Part shown: piece after piece, positions 27,847 to 37,891 of the stretch
Numbering within the stretch: position 1 is the first letter of the stretch
Layout of the letters: each line of letters begins with the position of its first letter
Assembly (NCBI RefSeq): GCF_900114565.1
Contig: NZ_FOTM01000007.1
Span: 1 to 64,000, forward strand
Direction: 5' to 3'
Source: Leifsonia sp. CL147
Lineage (GTDB): Bacteria; Actinomycetota; Actinomycetes; Actinomycetales; Microbacteriaceae
Length of the DNA: 64,000 nt
Position numbers and translations under genes: made by a program
The notes under the pieces: model-generated
The model's database searches: none
Told to the model about the DNA's origin: nothing
Seen by the model: only the letters and a program-made list of their open reading frames with translations

Positions 27847-28380
27847 CGTCCCCACCCGCGCTGCGAGGGTCTCGCCGTGCAGGGTGACCGCACGGTCCGT
27901 GCTCTCCCCGAAGCCGAACCCCACCGCTTCGGCGAGCCGCCTGCTCGGGTCGTTTCCGGGCACGTACACCCAGCGCAGGCGGTCGAACCCGAGACCGGCC
28001 GGGTCGAGCGCGTGCCGCGCGACCGCCACCAGACCCTCCCGCATGTAGCCGCGCCCCCGCCCCCACGGGCCGGACCAGCAGCCGACGGTTCCCGAGCCGG
28101 GCCGCTCGTCGCGTCGCACCTCGACCACCCCGAGCATGCGCCCGCCGGTTCGCGGCCGGAGCGCCCACACGTGGAAGTCTCCGCTCGCGACGCCGTGCGG
28201 GCAGTAGCTGCGGACGAAGAACTCGGCGCTCTCGCGGGTGTACGGCGACGGGAGCGGCACCCAGAGCTGCGTGGCGGCGTCGAGGCACGCCTCCAGGACG
28301 TCCGGGATGTCGTCCTCCGTCGGGACGTCGAGGATCAGGCGCTCGGTCTCGAGGCGCGCCGTCGGCAGCCGATCCGTCAT
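27820..28380 (-). CDS. GNAT-family N-acetyltransferase, RimJ/RimL-like
   Basis: A 186-residue acetyltransferase of the RimJ/RimL type. It begins with TARLETERLILDVPT, has the acetyl-CoA-binding strand-helix GCWSGPWGRGRGYMREGL (about residues 102-119) and ends with VGFGFGESTD and a short beta segment. The substrate is unknown; relatives acetylate ribosomal protein N-termini or small molecules. It lies 62 bases after ctaB on the same strand and overlaps ctaA tail to tail by 27 bases. Confidence 0.82.
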   Translation of the reverse strand: MTDRLPTARLETERLILDVPTEDDIPDVLEACLDAATQLWVPLPSPYTRESAEFFVRSYCPHGVASGDFHVWALRPRTGGRMLGVVEVRRDERPGSGTVGCWSGPWGRGRGYMREGLVAVARHALDPAGLGFDRLRWVYVPGNDPSRRLAEAVGFGFGESTDRAVTLHGETLAARVGTLHRDDVGG

Positions 28381-28442
28381 GCCTGATGGTAACTCCGCCG
28401 GCAGGGGCGGATGCCGGATGCGGCGGGATCGTTACGCGGCGG

Positions 28443-29363
28443 TCAGAAGGGCAGCAGCGGGTCGATGGCGACCGCGAGGAAGATCAGCGTCAGGTAGGCG
28501 ATCGACCCGTGGAAGACGCGCATCGGCGACACGCTCGCGTGCCGGATCGCCAGGTTGTAGAGGCGGTGCGACTCGTAGAGGAACCAGCCGCCCGCGACCA
28601 GCGAGACCGCCGAATAGACCAGGCCCATGTGCCCCACCGGGATCAGCAGCAGGGAGCAGGCGACCATCGCCCAGGCGTACAGGACGACCTGCAGGCCGAC
28701 CGCCGAGCGGCCGCGCACGACCGCGAGCATCGGGACGCCCGCCTCCTGGTAGTCGGAGCGGTACTTCATCGAGAGCGGCCAGTAGTGCGGAGGCGTCCAG
28801 AGGAAGATGATCCCGAACAGGATGAACGGCGGCCAGTCCAGCGATCCGGTGACCGCCGCCCAGCCGATCAGCACGGGCATGCAGCCGGCGATGCCGCCCC
28901 AGACGATGTTCTGCGGGGTGCGGCGCTTGAGGATGAGCGTGTAGAAGACGACGTAGAGCAGGATGGCCGCGACCGAGAGGGCCGCCGCCAGCCAGTTCGT
29001 GAAGAATCCGAGGACCAGCACGGAGGCGATGCCGAGGGCCCAGGAGAAGACGAGCGCCTCGCGGTCCGAGAGCTCGCCGGTGACGAGCGGACGGTTCCGG
29101 GTCCGGCGCATCACGCGATCGATGTCGCGGTCGATGTAGCAGTTGAACGCACCGGCGGACCCCGCGCTCATGTAGCCGCCGACGACCGTGGCGAGCACCA
29201 GCCACAGGTTCGGGATGCCGTTCGCCGCGAGGATCATCGTGGGGACCGTCGTGACCAGCAGCAGCTCGACGACACGCGGCTTGGTGAGGGCGATGTACGC
29301 CTTCGCCTTGCGGACGAGGCCGATGCGGTCCGGTGCGACACGGCTCTCTACGGCGACGTCCAT
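28443..29363 (-). CDS. ctaB: Protohaem IX farnesyltransferase (haem O synthase)
   Basis: A 306-residue UbiA-type prenyltransferase with eight or nine membrane segments that makes haem O from haem B and farnesyl diphosphate. The first Asp-rich motif NCYIDRDID is at residues 74-82 and is followed by RRTRNRPL. The ATG at 29363 was chosen because family similarity starts near residue 15. Divergent tkt follows, as in many actinobacteria. Confidence 0.94.
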   Translation of the reverse strand: MDVAVESRVAPDRIGLVRKAKAYIALTKPRVVELLLVTTVPTMILAANGIPNLWLVLATVVGGYMSAGSAGAFNCYIDRDIDRVMRRTRNRPLVTGELSDREALVFSWALGIASVLVLGFFTNWLAAALSVAAILLYVVFYTLILKRRTPQNIVWGGIAGCMPVLIGWAAVTGSLDWPPFILFGIIFLWTPPHYWPLSMKYRSDYQEAGVPMLAVVRGRSAVGLQVVLYAWAMVACSLLLIPVGHMGLVYSAVSLVAGGWFLYESHRLYNLAIRHASVSPMRVFHGSIAYLTLIFLAVAIDPLLPF

Positions 29364-29708
29364 TGCTCCTCGTGTTGTGTCGGTGGCTGGGGGCTCGGCG
29401 ACCCCGCTCAAGTCTACGACACGTAGAGGTGCGCCCCGGGAGAAGGGACGGAGTACAGCCGGCGGTACTCCGTGTCCGCGTATGACACAAGTGGGCTGGG
29501 GGAACACCCCACGTTTCGTGCGCGTTACCTATACTTGGAGATGCTCGCCAGCCGAGGCCCCCACTCCACCCGTCCGATTCGCAGGACGGCGACGGAGGCA
29601 GGCCCGGCGCCGATGACGTCCACGGCGCGCACTACCAGAACCGGTGCGGGTACCCAGACGACCTTTGCCGGCACTTATGTAGCCAATCTACGAAGGGTCA
29701 GTTTTCAC
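29364..29708. promoter_or_regulatory. 345-base divergent region between ctaB and tkt
   Basis: No gene is seen. Two strong palindromes are present: TCTACG-ACA-CGTAGA (29413-29427), which overlaps a minus-strand TAGACT box (29416-29411) for ctaB, and ACGGAGTAC-N8-GTACTCCGT (29448-29473). A plus-strand TATACT at 29530-29535 is the best -10 for tkt, which gives a leader of about 165 bases before the GTG start. Confidence 0.5.
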
Positions 29709-31802
29709 GTGGCAGCACTGCAGTGGGATCCCATTGACAACAAGGCGGTAGACACGGCTCGCGTTCTCGCGGCCGATGCGGTGGAGAAGGTGGGCAACGG
29801 GCATCCCGGCACGGCCATGAGCCTCGCTCCCGCGGCCTACCTGCTCTTCCAGAAGGTGATGCGCCGCGACCCGCGCGATCAGCACTGGCTGGGACGTGAC
29901 CGCTTCATCCTCTCGGCCGGACACTCGTCGCTCACGCAGTACATCCAGCTCTACCTGGGCGGCTACGGACTCGAGCTCGACGACCTGAAGAAGCTCCGCA
30001 CCTGGGGCTCCCTCACTCCCGGCCACCCCGAGTACGGACACACCGACGGCGTGGAGATCACCACCGGACCTCTCGGTCAGGGCATCTCCTCCGCCGTCGG
30101 TTTTGCATATGCGCAGCGCTTCGAGCGCGGCCTGTTCGACCCGGACGCCGCTCCCGGCACCAGCCCGTTCGACCACCACGTCTTCGTGATCGCCTCCGAC
30201 GGCGACCTGGAGGAGGGCGTCAGCTCCGAGGCCTCGTCGCTCGCCGGCCACCAGGAGCTCGGCAACCTCATCGCGATCTACGACAGCAACCAGATCTCGA
30301 TCGAGGACGACACCGACATCGCGTTCACCGAGGACGTCCAGGCGCGCTACGAGGCGTACCACTGGGATGTCCGGGTCGTCGACTGGAAGAAGACCGGCGT
30401 CTACAAGGAAGACGTCGAGGAGCTCTTCGCGGCGATCGAGGACGCGAAGACCGTCACCGACAAGCCGTCGCTCATCATCCTGAAGACGATCATCGGATGG
30501 CCGTCGCCGAAGAAGCAGAACACCGGCAAGATCCACGGCTCGGCGCTCGGCGCCGACGAGCTGCGCGCCGTCAAGGAGGTGCTCGGCTTCGACCCCGAGC
30601 AGACCTTCGAGGTCGCGGACGAGGTCATCGAGCACACCCGCAAGGCGATCGAGCGCGGCGCCGGGGAGCGCGCCGAGTGGCAGAAGGGCTTCGACGCCTG
30701 GGCGGAGGCGAACCCCGAGCGCAAGCAGCTGCTCGACCGCCTGCTCAGCGGCGCCGCCCCGGAGGAGCTCGAGAGCGCGCTGCCGGTCTTCGAGCCGGGC
30801 ACGGATGTCTCCACTCGTGCCGCCAGCGGTAAGGTGCTCAACGCGATCGCTCCGGTGATGCCCGAGCTGTGGGGCGGCTCCGCCGACCTCGCCGAGTCGA
30901 ACAACACCACCATCGAGAGCGCCGCGTCGTTCGTGCCGTCGGAGCGCTCCACGCACGAGTGGACGGGCAACAAGTACGGCCGCGTGCTGCACTTCGGCAT
31001 CCGCGAGCACGCCATGGCCGCGATCATCAACGGCATCGTGCTGCACGGACCGACGCGTCCGTTCGGCGGGACGTTCCTGATCTTCAGCGACTACCAGCGT
31101 CCGTCGCTCCGCCTGTCGGCGCTCATGGACATCCCGTCGATCTTCGTCTGGACGCACGACTCCGTCGCCCTCGGCGAGGACGGGCCGACGCACCAGCCGA
31201 TCGAGCAGCTCTCGACGCTCCGCGCCATCCCGAACTTCACCGTCGTCCGCCCGGGCGACGCGAACGAGGTCGCCTGGGCGTGGAAGACCATCCTCGAGCG
31301 CCGCAACGGTCCGGCCGGCATCGCGCTCACCCGCCAGAACATCCCGGTGTTCGAGCGCGGCGACGGCGACGCCGAGGGCGACACCCTCGCCTCCGCGAAG
31401 AACGTCTCCAAGGGCGCCTACATCCTGGCCGAGGCGCCGGGCGGGACCCCGGACGTGATCTTCATCGCGACCGGCTCCGAGGTGCAGATCGGACTGGAGG
31501 CCCGCGAGGTGCTGCGCGGCGAGGGCGTCAACGCCCGCGTCGTGTCCGCTCCGAGCCTGGAGTGGTTCGCCGAGCAGCCCGCCGAGTACCGCGAGCAGGT
31601 GCTCCCCGCCGGGGTGAAGGCCCGCGTCTCGATCGAGGCAGGCTCGTCGCTCGCCTGGGACAAGATCGTCGGCGACCACGGTCGCAGCGTGTCCATCGAG
31701 CACTTCGGCGCTTCGGCCGACTACAAGACGCTGTTCCGCGAGTTCGGCATGACCACCGAGCACGCCGTGTCCGCCGCGAAGGAATCGCTCGCGTCTCTCT
31801 GA
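29709..31802 (+). CDS. tkt: Transketolase
   Basis: A 697-residue thiamine-diphosphate enzyme of the non-oxidative pentose phosphate pathway. The GHPGTAMSLAP segment begins at residue 31, the TPP-binding stretch is GDLEEG to Asn194 (165-194), and GEDGPTHQPIEQL marks the pyrimidine domain. Length matches bacterial transketolases. The reading frame stays open for 80 codons upstream, but family similarity begins at the GTG 29709. It is first in the tkt-tal-pgi-zwf-opcA-pgl operon. Confidence 0.95.
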   Translation: MAALQWDPIDNKAVDTARVLAADAVEKVGNGHPGTAMSLAPAAYLLFQKVMRRDPRDQHWLGRDRFILSAGHSSLTQYIQLYLGGYGLELDDLKKLRTWGSLTPGHPEYGHTDGVEITTGPLGQGISSAVGFAYAQRFERGLFDPDAAPGTSPFDHHVFVIASDGDLEEGVSSEASSLAGHQELGNLIAIYDSNQISIEDDTDIAFTEDVQARYEAYHWDVRVVDWKKTGVYKEDVEELFAAIEDAKTVTDKPSLIILKTIIGWPSPKKQNTGKIHGSALGADELRAVKEVLGFDPEQTFEVADEVIEHTRKAIERGAGERAEWQKGFDAWAEANPERKQLLDRLLSGAAPEELESALPVFEPGTDVSTRAASGKVLNAIAPVMPELWGGSADLAESNNTTIESAASFVPSERSTHEWTGNKYGRVLHFGIREHAMAAIINGIVLHGPTRPFGGTFLIFSDYQRPSLRLSALMDIPSIFVWTHDSVALGEDGPTHQPIEQLSTLRAIPNFTVVRPGDANEVAWAWKTILERRNGPAGIALTRQNIPVFERGDGDAEGDTLASAKNVSKGAYILAEAPGGTPDVIFIATGSEVQIGLEAREVLRGEGVNARVVSAPSLEWFAEQPAEYREQVLPAGVKARVSIEAGSSLAWDKIVGDHGRSVSIEHFGASADYKTLFREFGMTTEHAVSAAKESLASL

Positions 31803-31847
31803 CTCCGGGCACCACGACTACAAGACAGAACTGTGGAGAAAACAGAA

Positions 31848-32972
31848 ATGACTGACACCACCACCCAGACCCCGACGGCCGACCTGTCCGCCGCCGGCGT
31901 CAGCATCTGGCTGGACGACCTCTCGCGTGAGCGCATCAACACCGGGAGCCTCCAGAAGCTCATCGCCGAGAAGAACGTCGTCGGCGTGACCACCAACCCG
32001 ACGATCTTCGCCTCCGCCCTCTCCAAGGGCGCGGCGTACGACGAGCAGGTCCGCGAGCTCGCCGCCGCCGGCGCGAGCGTCGACGAGGCGATCTTCGAGA
32101 TCACCACGGCCGATGTCTCGCAGGCGAGCGACATCTTCCACGAGGTGTTCGAGCGCTCGAACGGCGTCGACGGCCGCGTCTCCATCGAGGTGGAGCCCGG
32201 GCTCGCCCACGACACGCAGGCGACCATCGCCGCCGCGCGGACGCTCTCGGCGAAGATCCAGAAGCCGAACGTCATGATCAAGATCCCCGCGACGGTGGCC
32301 GGTCTCGAGGCCATCACCGAGACGATCGCGGCGGGCATCAGCGTCAACGTGACCCTGATCTTCAGCCTGGAGCGCTACCGCCAGGTCATCGACGCGTACC
32401 TCACGGGTCTGGAGAAGGCCCAGGAGGCCGGCATCGACCTCTCCGCCATCCACTCGGTCGCGTCCTTCTTCGTGTCGCGCGTCGACACCGAGGTGGACAA
32501 GCGCCTCACGGCGATCGGAACCGACGAGGCCACCGCGCTGAAGAGCAAGGCCGGCATCGCCAACGCCCGCCTCGCCTACGAGGTGTACGAGCAGGCCTTC
32601 GCCACCGAGCGGGCCAAGCTCCTCACGCAGGCGGGCGCCAACGAGCAGCGTCCGCTGTGGGCGTCCACCGGCGTCAAGGACCCGAACCTGCCCGACACGC
32701 TGTACGTCGAGCAGCTCGTCGCCCCGAACACCGTCAACACGATGCCCGAGAAGACGCTGGATGCGACCTTCGACCACGGGAAGATCTCCGGCGACAGCGT
32801 CACCGGCACCTACGCCGAGTCGAACGACGTGCTCAACAAGCTCGCTGCGCTCGGAATCGGGTACGACGACGTCACCGAGACGCTCGAGCGCGAGGGCGTC
32901 GAGAAGTTCAACGTCTCCTGGGGCGAGCTCGTCGAGACCGTGAAGAACGCTCTCGAGGGAGCAGCCAAGTGA
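31848..32972 (+). CDS. tal: Transaldolase
   Basis: A 374-residue transaldolase of the actinobacterial/cyanobacterial long type. VTTNPTIF (residues 47-54) and the Schiff-base Lys145 in VMIKIPAT are present. The ATG at 31848 has GTGGAG upstream. Its TGA overlaps the GTG of pgi (32969-32972), so the two are translationally coupled. In some bacteria homologues of these two proteins are fused into one. Confidence 0.95.
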   Translation: MTDTTTQTPTADLSAAGVSIWLDDLSRERINTGSLQKLIAEKNVVGVTTNPTIFASALSKGAAYDEQVRELAAAGASVDEAIFEITTADVSQASDIFHEVFERSNGVDGRVSIEVEPGLAHDTQATIAAARTLSAKIQKPNVMIKIPATVAGLEAITETIAAGISVNVTLIFSLERYRQVIDAYLTGLEKAQEAGIDLSAIHSVASFFVSRVDTEVDKRLTAIGTDEATALKSKAGIANARLAYEVYEQAFATERAKLLTQAGANEQRPLWASTGVKDPNLPDTLYVEQLVAPNTVNTMPEKTLDATFDHGKISGDSVTGTYAESNDVLNKLAALGIGYDDVTETLEREGVEKFNVSWGELVETVKNALEGAAK

Positions 32973-34579
32973 CCTTCCGCATCCACGTGACCGGTGCGGC
33001 GGCCGAGGCCGTCCGCACCGTCGTCCCGCAGCTGGTCGCCGACCGCGTCGCGTCCGGCATCACGGCGCTCGAGCCGGCCCTCTGGGGGCCGGCGGCCGAG
33101 GCCGAGGCGAGCAAGCGTCTCGGCTGGACCGAGGCCGTCTCCATCTCGCGGCCGCTCGTGCCCGAGATCGTCGCCCTGCGCGAGGAGCTGCACGCCAAGG
33201 GCGTCAACCACATCGTCCTGGGCGGCATGGGCGGGTCCTCGCTGGCACCGGAGGTCATCACCCTGACCGCCGAGGCCGAGCTGACCGTGCTCGACTCCAC
33301 GGACCCCGGCCAGGTGCTCGCCGCGCTGCGCGACCGGCTGGAGGCGACCGCTGTGGTCATCTCCTCCAAGTCCGGCTCGACGCTCGAGACGGACAGCCAG
33401 CGCCGCGTGTACGAGAAGTGGTTCCAGGATGCCGGCATCGACCCGCGCGAGCGGATCGTCGTCGTCACCGACCCCGGATCGCCGCTCGACCAGTCCGCAC
33501 GCGAGGCCGGTTACCGCGTCTTCAACGCGGACCCGAACGTCGGCGGCCGCTACTCGGCTCTCACCGCGTTCGGACTCGTTCCGTCGGGCCTTGCCGGCGT
33601 CGACATCGCCCAGCTGCTGGACGAGGCGGATGCGACCCAGATCGAGCTCGCCGTCGACAACGAGCAGAACCCCGGCCTCGTGCTGGGCGCTGCGATCGCC
33701 GGCACCAGCCCGCTGAAGGACAAGCTGGGCATCGTCGCCGACGGGACCCACATCGTCGGCTTCGCCGACTGGGCCGAGCAGCTGATCGCCGAGTCCACCG
33801 GCAAGGAGGGCACCGGGCTGCTTCCCGTGGTGCTCGACCCGCTCGCTCCCGAACTGGAGTCCAAGCCCGCCGACCTGCAGGTCGTCCGCCTGGTGGCGAA
33901 CGCCGAGGCGCACCACCTGTTCCCGGCCGACCGGCACGAGGGCGAGATCCTCGTCTCCGGCAGCCTGGGCGCACAGCTCCTGGTCTGGGAGTACGCCGTC
34001 GCCGTCGCTGGTCGTCTGCTCGGGATCAACCCGTTCGACCAGCCGGACGTCGAGGCGGCGAAGGTCGCCGCGCGCTCGCTGCTCGACAACCGGCCGGAGC
34101 CGGTCACGCCGGCCTTCACCGCCGGCGGCATCGAGGTGCGCACCACGGGCGCGTTCCTCGGCGAGGCGAACACGCTGGACGCCGCAGTGGATGCGCTGCT
34201 CGCGCAGCTCGGACCCGACGGCTACGTCGCAGTCCAGGCGTACGTGAACCGCAATGCGCTCCCCCAGCTTGCGGGCATCCGCGACCTGCTGGCGGCCAAG
34301 GCGAACCGTCCCGTCACCTTCGGCTGGGGACCCCGCTTCCTCCACTCCACGGGTCAGTTCCACAAGGGCGGTCCCGCGGTCGGCGTGTTCCTGCAGATCA
34401 CGGCCACCCCGTCCGAGGACCTCGAGATCCCCGGGCGACCCTTCACGTTCGGGCAGCTCATCCAGGCCCAGGCCGCCGGCGATGCCAGCGTGCTCGGCGA
34501 GCACGGCCGCCCGGTGCTGACCCTGACCCTCACGAACCCCGAGGCGGACGTCGTCTCGCTGTTCGAGGCCGTCAACTGA
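32969..34579 (+). CDS. pgi: Glucose-6-phosphate isomerase (transaldolase-fusion type)
   Basis: A 536-residue SIS-fold isomerase interconverting glucose and fructose 6-phosphate. Phosphate-binding motifs are [10 protein letters not shown] (about residues 87-96) and SKSGSTLET (about 132-140); a NEQNP segment lies near 230. The sequence is the type found as the C-terminal half of transaldolase-PGI fusion proteins, not the E. coli type. Start GTG 32969 overlaps the tal stop by four bases. A second pgi elsewhere in the genome is possible. Confidence 0.88.
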   Translation: MTFRIHVTGAAAEAVRTVVPQLVADRVASGITALEPALWGPAAEAEASKRLGWTEAVSISRPLVPEIVALREELHAKGVNHIVLGGMGGSSLAPEVITLTAEAELTVLDSTDPGQVLAALRDRLEATAVVISSKSGSTLETDSQRRVYEKWFQDAGIDPRERIVVVTDPGSPLDQSAREAGYRVFNADPNVGGRYSALTAFGLVPSGLAGVDIAQLLDEADATQIELAVDNEQNPGLVLGAAIAGTSPLKDKLGIVADGTHIVGFADWAEQLIAESTGKEGTGLLPVVLDPLAPELESKPADLQVVRLVANAEAHHLFPADRHEGEILVSGSLGAQLLVWEYAVAVAGRLLGINPFDQPDVEAAKVAARSLLDNRPEPVTPAFTAGGIEVRTTGAFLGEANTLDAAVDALLAQLGPDGYVAVQAYVNRNALPQLAGIRDLLAAKANRPVTFGWGPRFLHSTGQFHKGGPAVGVFLQITATPSEDLEIPGRPFTFGQLIQAQAAGDASVLGEHGRPVLTLTLTNPEADVVSLFEAVN

Positions 34580-34590
34580 GCGCGTCGAGC

Positions 34591-36168
34591 ATGTCGACCG
34601 AGCAGCTGATCAAGGAGACGACCCCCTTGTCACCGGTGGAGATCACCCCGGAGTTCAACCCGTTGCGGTTGCCCTCCGACCGCCGCCTCAACCGCATCGC
34701 GGGGCCGAGCAGCCTCATCATCTTCGGAGTGACAGGCGACCTGTCACGCAAGAAGCTGATGCCGGCGGTCTACGACCTCGCGAACCGCGGCCTGTTGCCG
34801 CCCGGATTCTCCCTCGTCGGGTTCGCCCGGCGCGACTGGGAGGACCAGGACTTCGAGAAGGTCGTGTACGAGGCGGTCAAGCAGTACGCCCGCACGCCGT
34901 TCGACGACGATGTGTGGCAGCAGCTCGCACAGGGCATCCGCTTCGTGCCGGGCGAGTTCGACGACGACGATGCCTTCCGGCGTCTGAAGGCGACCGTCGA
35001 GCAGCTGGACGCCGAGCGCGGCACCATGGGCAACCACGCGTTCTACCTGTCCATCCCGCCGAAGGCGTTCCCGATCGTCACCGAGCAGCTCAAGCGATCC
35101 GGTCTCGCCGACCAGGACGGCAAGGGCTGGCGGCGCGTCGTCATCGAGAAGCCGTTCGGTCACGACCTGCAGTCGGCTCGTGAGCTGAACGCCGTCGTCG
35201 AAACGGTCTTCCCGCCGGACTCGGTGTTCCGCATCGACCACTACCTCGGCAAGGAGACGGTCCAGAACATCCTGGCGCTGCGCTTCGCGAACGAGCTGTA
35301 CGAGCCGATCTGGAACGCCAACTACGTCGACCACGTGCAGATCACGATGGCCGAGGACATCGGCGTCGGCGGCCGTGCCGGCTACTACGACGGCATCGGC
35401 GCTGCGCGGGACGTCATCCAGAACCACCTGCTGCAGCTGCTCGCGCTCACCGCCATGGAGGAGCCGATCTCGTTCAACGCCGCAGACCTGCGCGCCGAGA
35501 AGGAGAAGATCCTCGCGGCCGTCCGGCTTCCGAAAGACCTCGCGACGGCAACGGCGCGCGGCCAGTACGGCAACGGATGGCAGGGCGGCGAGAAGGTCCC
35601 CGGGTTCCTGGAGGAGGACGGGATGAACCCCGAGTCCACCACGGAGACCTTCGCGGCCATCAAGCTGGAGATCGGGACCCGCCGCTGGGCGGGCGTGCCG
35701 TTCTACCTGCGCGCGGGCAAGCGCCTGGGCCGCCGGGTCACCGAGATCGCGGTCGTCTTCAAGCGCGCCCCGCAGCAGCTCTTCGCGGAGTCGCAGACCA
35801 GCGCGCTCGGCCAGAACGCGCTCGTCATCCGCGTCCAGCCCGACGAGGGTGTGACCATCCGCTTCGGCTCGAAGGTCCCCGGCGCCGGCATGCAGGTGCG
35901 CGACGTCAGCATGGACTTCGGCTACGGCCACGCCTTCACGGAGGCCAGCCCCGAGGCCTACGAGCGGCTCATCCTGGATGTGCTGCTCGGCGACCCGCCG
36001 CTCTTCCCCCGCCACGAGGAGGTCGAGCTCTCGTGGAAGATCCTCGACCCGATCGAGCACTTCTGGGCCACGCAGGGCCAGCCCGAGCAGTACCGCCCCG
36101 GAACCTGGGGCCCGAAGTCGGCCGACGAGCTCCTCGCCCGTGACGGCCGCGTTTGGAGGCGTCCATGA
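34591..36168 (+). CDS. zwf: Glucose-6-phosphate 1-dehydrogenase
   Basis: A 525-residue dehydrogenase, the first step of the oxidative pentose phosphate pathway. NADP loop GVTGDLSRKK is at residues 46-55 and the active-site RIDHYLGKE with catalytic His217 region at 214-222. The N-terminal 40 residues extend past E. coli Zwf as in other actinobacteria. It overlaps opcA by four bases (ATGA), matching the need for OpcA in actinobacterial G6PDH assembly. Confidence 0.96.
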   Translation: MSTEQLIKETTPLSPVEITPEFNPLRLPSDRRLNRIAGPSSLIIFGVTGDLSRKKLMPAVYDLANRGLLPPGFSLVGFARRDWEDQDFEKVVYEAVKQYARTPFDDDVWQQLAQGIRFVPGEFDDDDAFRRLKATVEQLDAERGTMGNHAFYLSIPPKAFPIVTEQLKRSGLADQDGKGWRRVVIEKPFGHDLQSARELNAVVETVFPPDSVFRIDHYLGKETVQNILALRFANELYEPIWNANYVDHVQITMAEDIGVGGRAGYYDGIGAARDVIQNHLLQLLALTAMEEPISFNAADLRAEKEKILAAVRLPKDLATATARGQYGNGWQGGEKVPGFLEEDGMNPESTTETFAAIKLEIGTRRWAGVPFYLRAGKRLGRRVTEIAVVFKRAPQQLFAESQTSALGQNALVIRVQPDEGVTIRFGSKVPGAGMQVRDVSMDFGYGHAFTEASPEAYERLILDVLLGDPPLFPRHEEVELSWKILDPIEHFWATQGQPEQYRPGTWGPKSADELLARDGRVWRRP

Positions 36169-37124
36169 TCGTCGATCTTCCGGCGACGACCGTCAGCAAC
36201 ATCTCGAAGGCGCTCGTCAAGATCCGCGAGGAGGGCGGCGCCGTCGCCCTCGGCCGCGTGCTGACGCTCATCATCGCCACCCACCTCGGGCAGGAGGAGG
36301 AGGCCATCGAGGCCGCCAACGACGCCTCCCGCGAGCACCCGATGCGCGTCATCGTGGTGTCCACCGAGGAGGACCGCCACGATGGGGATCCGCGTCTCGA
36401 CGCGCAGATCCGGGTCGGCGGCGACGCCGGCGCCAGCGAGGTCATCGTGCTCCGCGCGTACGGCGAGACCGCGAGCGACGAGGAGGGGCTGGTCACCGGC
36501 CTGCTCCTGCCCGACGCTCCCGTGGTCGTCTGGTGGCCGGGTCTCGCACCCGCGAGGGCCGCGTCCTCTCCGCTGGGGCGCATCGCGACCCGCCGGATCA
36601 CCGACGCCTCCACGCAGCCGAATCCGCAGGAGTTCCTGGTCCACCTCGGGGAGACCTACGCCCCGGGCGACACGGACTTCGCCTGGACGCGTCTGACGCT
36701 GTGGCGGGCCCAGCTCGCCGCGGTCCTCGACCAGCCGCCCTACGAGCCCATCACGGCCGTGGATGTGGCGGGCGCGGCCGACTCCCCCTCCACCCTCCTC
36801 CTCGCCGCCTGGCTGCGCCTGCAGCTGCAGGTGCCGGTGCAGTACGACCTCGCCTCGCGCGCGATCGGCTCCGGCGGCATCCACGGCGTGAAGATGGAAC
36901 GCGAATCCGGTGTGATCGAGCTCGCCCGCGAGATCCCGAACGTCGCCCGCCTGTCTCAGCCGGGACAGCCGACGCACGACCTGTCCCTGCCGCGCCGGAA
37001 CCTCCGGGACTGCCTCGCCGAAGAACTGCGTAGGCTGGACCCGGACGACCTCTATGGCGAGGTGATCACCAAGGGTCTCGCACTGCTGGAGACCTCCGAC
37101 GAAGGAGCAGGCGTCAGGGCATGA
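36165..37124 (+). CDS. opcA: Glucose-6-phosphate dehydrogenase assembly protein OpcA
   Basis: A 319-residue OpcA. In actinobacteria and cyanobacteria this protein is needed for assembly or redox activation of G6PDH. The start MIVDLPATTVSNISKAL and the PDAPVVVWWPG segment are typical of the actinobacterial form. The ATG at 36165 has TTGGAGG six bases upstream. Four-base overlaps join it to zwf and pgl. Confidence 0.93.
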   Translation: MIVDLPATTVSNISKALVKIREEGGAVALGRVLTLIIATHLGQEEEAIEAANDASREHPMRVIVVSTEEDRHDGDPRLDAQIRVGGDAGASEVIVLRAYGETASDEEGLVTGLLLPDAPVVVWWPGLAPARAASSPLGRIATRRITDASTQPNPQEFLVHLGETYAPGDTDFAWTRLTLWRAQLAAVLDQPPYEPITAVDVAGAADSPSTLLLAAWLRLQLQVPVQYDLASRAIGSGGIHGVKMERESGVIELAREIPNVARLSQPGQPTHDLSLPRRNLRDCLAEELRRLDPDDLYGEVITKGLALLETSDEGAGVRA

Positions 37125-37891
37125 CGAACGAACGACGGGTGCTCGTCCACCCGGACAAGGAGGCCCTGGCGGCATCCGTGGCGGCGCGTTTCCTCACCAA
37201 GACCATCGACATCCTCGACGACCTGGGCCGCGCCAACATCGCGCTGACCGGTGGGACGATGGGGATCGCGGTGCTGGAGGCCGTCAACTCCTCCCCCGCC
37301 CGCGACACCATCGACTGGTCGAGGGTGCACGTCTGGTGGGGCGACGAGCGGTTCGTTCCGCGGGACAGCCCTGACCGCAATGAGCGTCAGGCGCGCGAGG
37401 CGCTCCTCGACCACATCGCACTCCCGCCCGAGAACGTGCACCCGTTCCCGTCGTCGGACGAGATCCCGGACATCGACGAGGCGGCGCGTGTCTACGCGGC
37501 CGAGCTGCAGGCGTTCGGGTCGAACGACTGGCCCTGCCCGAAGTTCGACATCACGTTCCTCGGCGTCGGTCCCGATGGGCACATCGCCTCGCTCTTCCCG
37601 GACCGGCCCGGCATCCGCGAGACGGAGGCGACGGTGATCGCCGAGCGCGAGTCGCCGAAGCCTCCGCCGGAGCGCCTGAGCCTCACCCGGCCGGTGATCA
37701 ACTCGTCCGATCGGATCTGGCTGGTCCTCGCCGGCAGCGACAAGGCGAGCGCGCTCGGGCTCGCCCTCGCCGGCGCGAGCTACACCGAGGTGCCGGTCGC
37801 CGGTGCCAAGGGACGGAAGCGGACCGTGTTCTTCGTGGACAAGGAAGCCGCGGTGGACGTGCCCGAGAACCTCATCGCGCCCAGCTACTGA
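37121..37891 (+). CDS. pgl: 6-phosphogluconolactonase
   Basis: A 256-residue DevB-type lactonase that hydrolyses the G6PDH product. It shows ALTGGTMG (about residues 43-50), VWWGDERFVP and the catalytic GVGPDGHIASLFP (about 148-160). It starts with an ATGA overlap on opcA and is the last gene of the operon. Its last 20 bases overlap the end of the convergent hypothetical gene. No gnd for the next step is in the window. Confidence 0.94.
   Translation: MTNERRVLVHPDKEALAASVAARFLTKTIDILDDLGRANIALTGGTMGIAVLEAVNSSPARDTIDWSRVHVWWGDERFVPRDSPDRNERQAREALLDHIALPPENVHPFPSSDEIPDIDEAARVYAAELQAFGSNDWPCPKFDITFLGVGPDGHIASLFPDRPGIRETEATVIAERESPKPPPERLSLTRPVINSSDRIWLVLAGSDKASALGLALAGASYTEVPVAGAKGRKRTVFFVDKEAAVDVPENLIAPSY

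Noticed and set aside
29472-29708. N-terminal extension of transketolase
   Set aside because: The frame is open, but family similarity begins at GTG 29709 and a -10 element lies inside the extension.
29688-31763. Long minus-strand open frame opposite tkt
   Set aside because: Shadow of the transketolase frame; no ribosome-binding site or family features.
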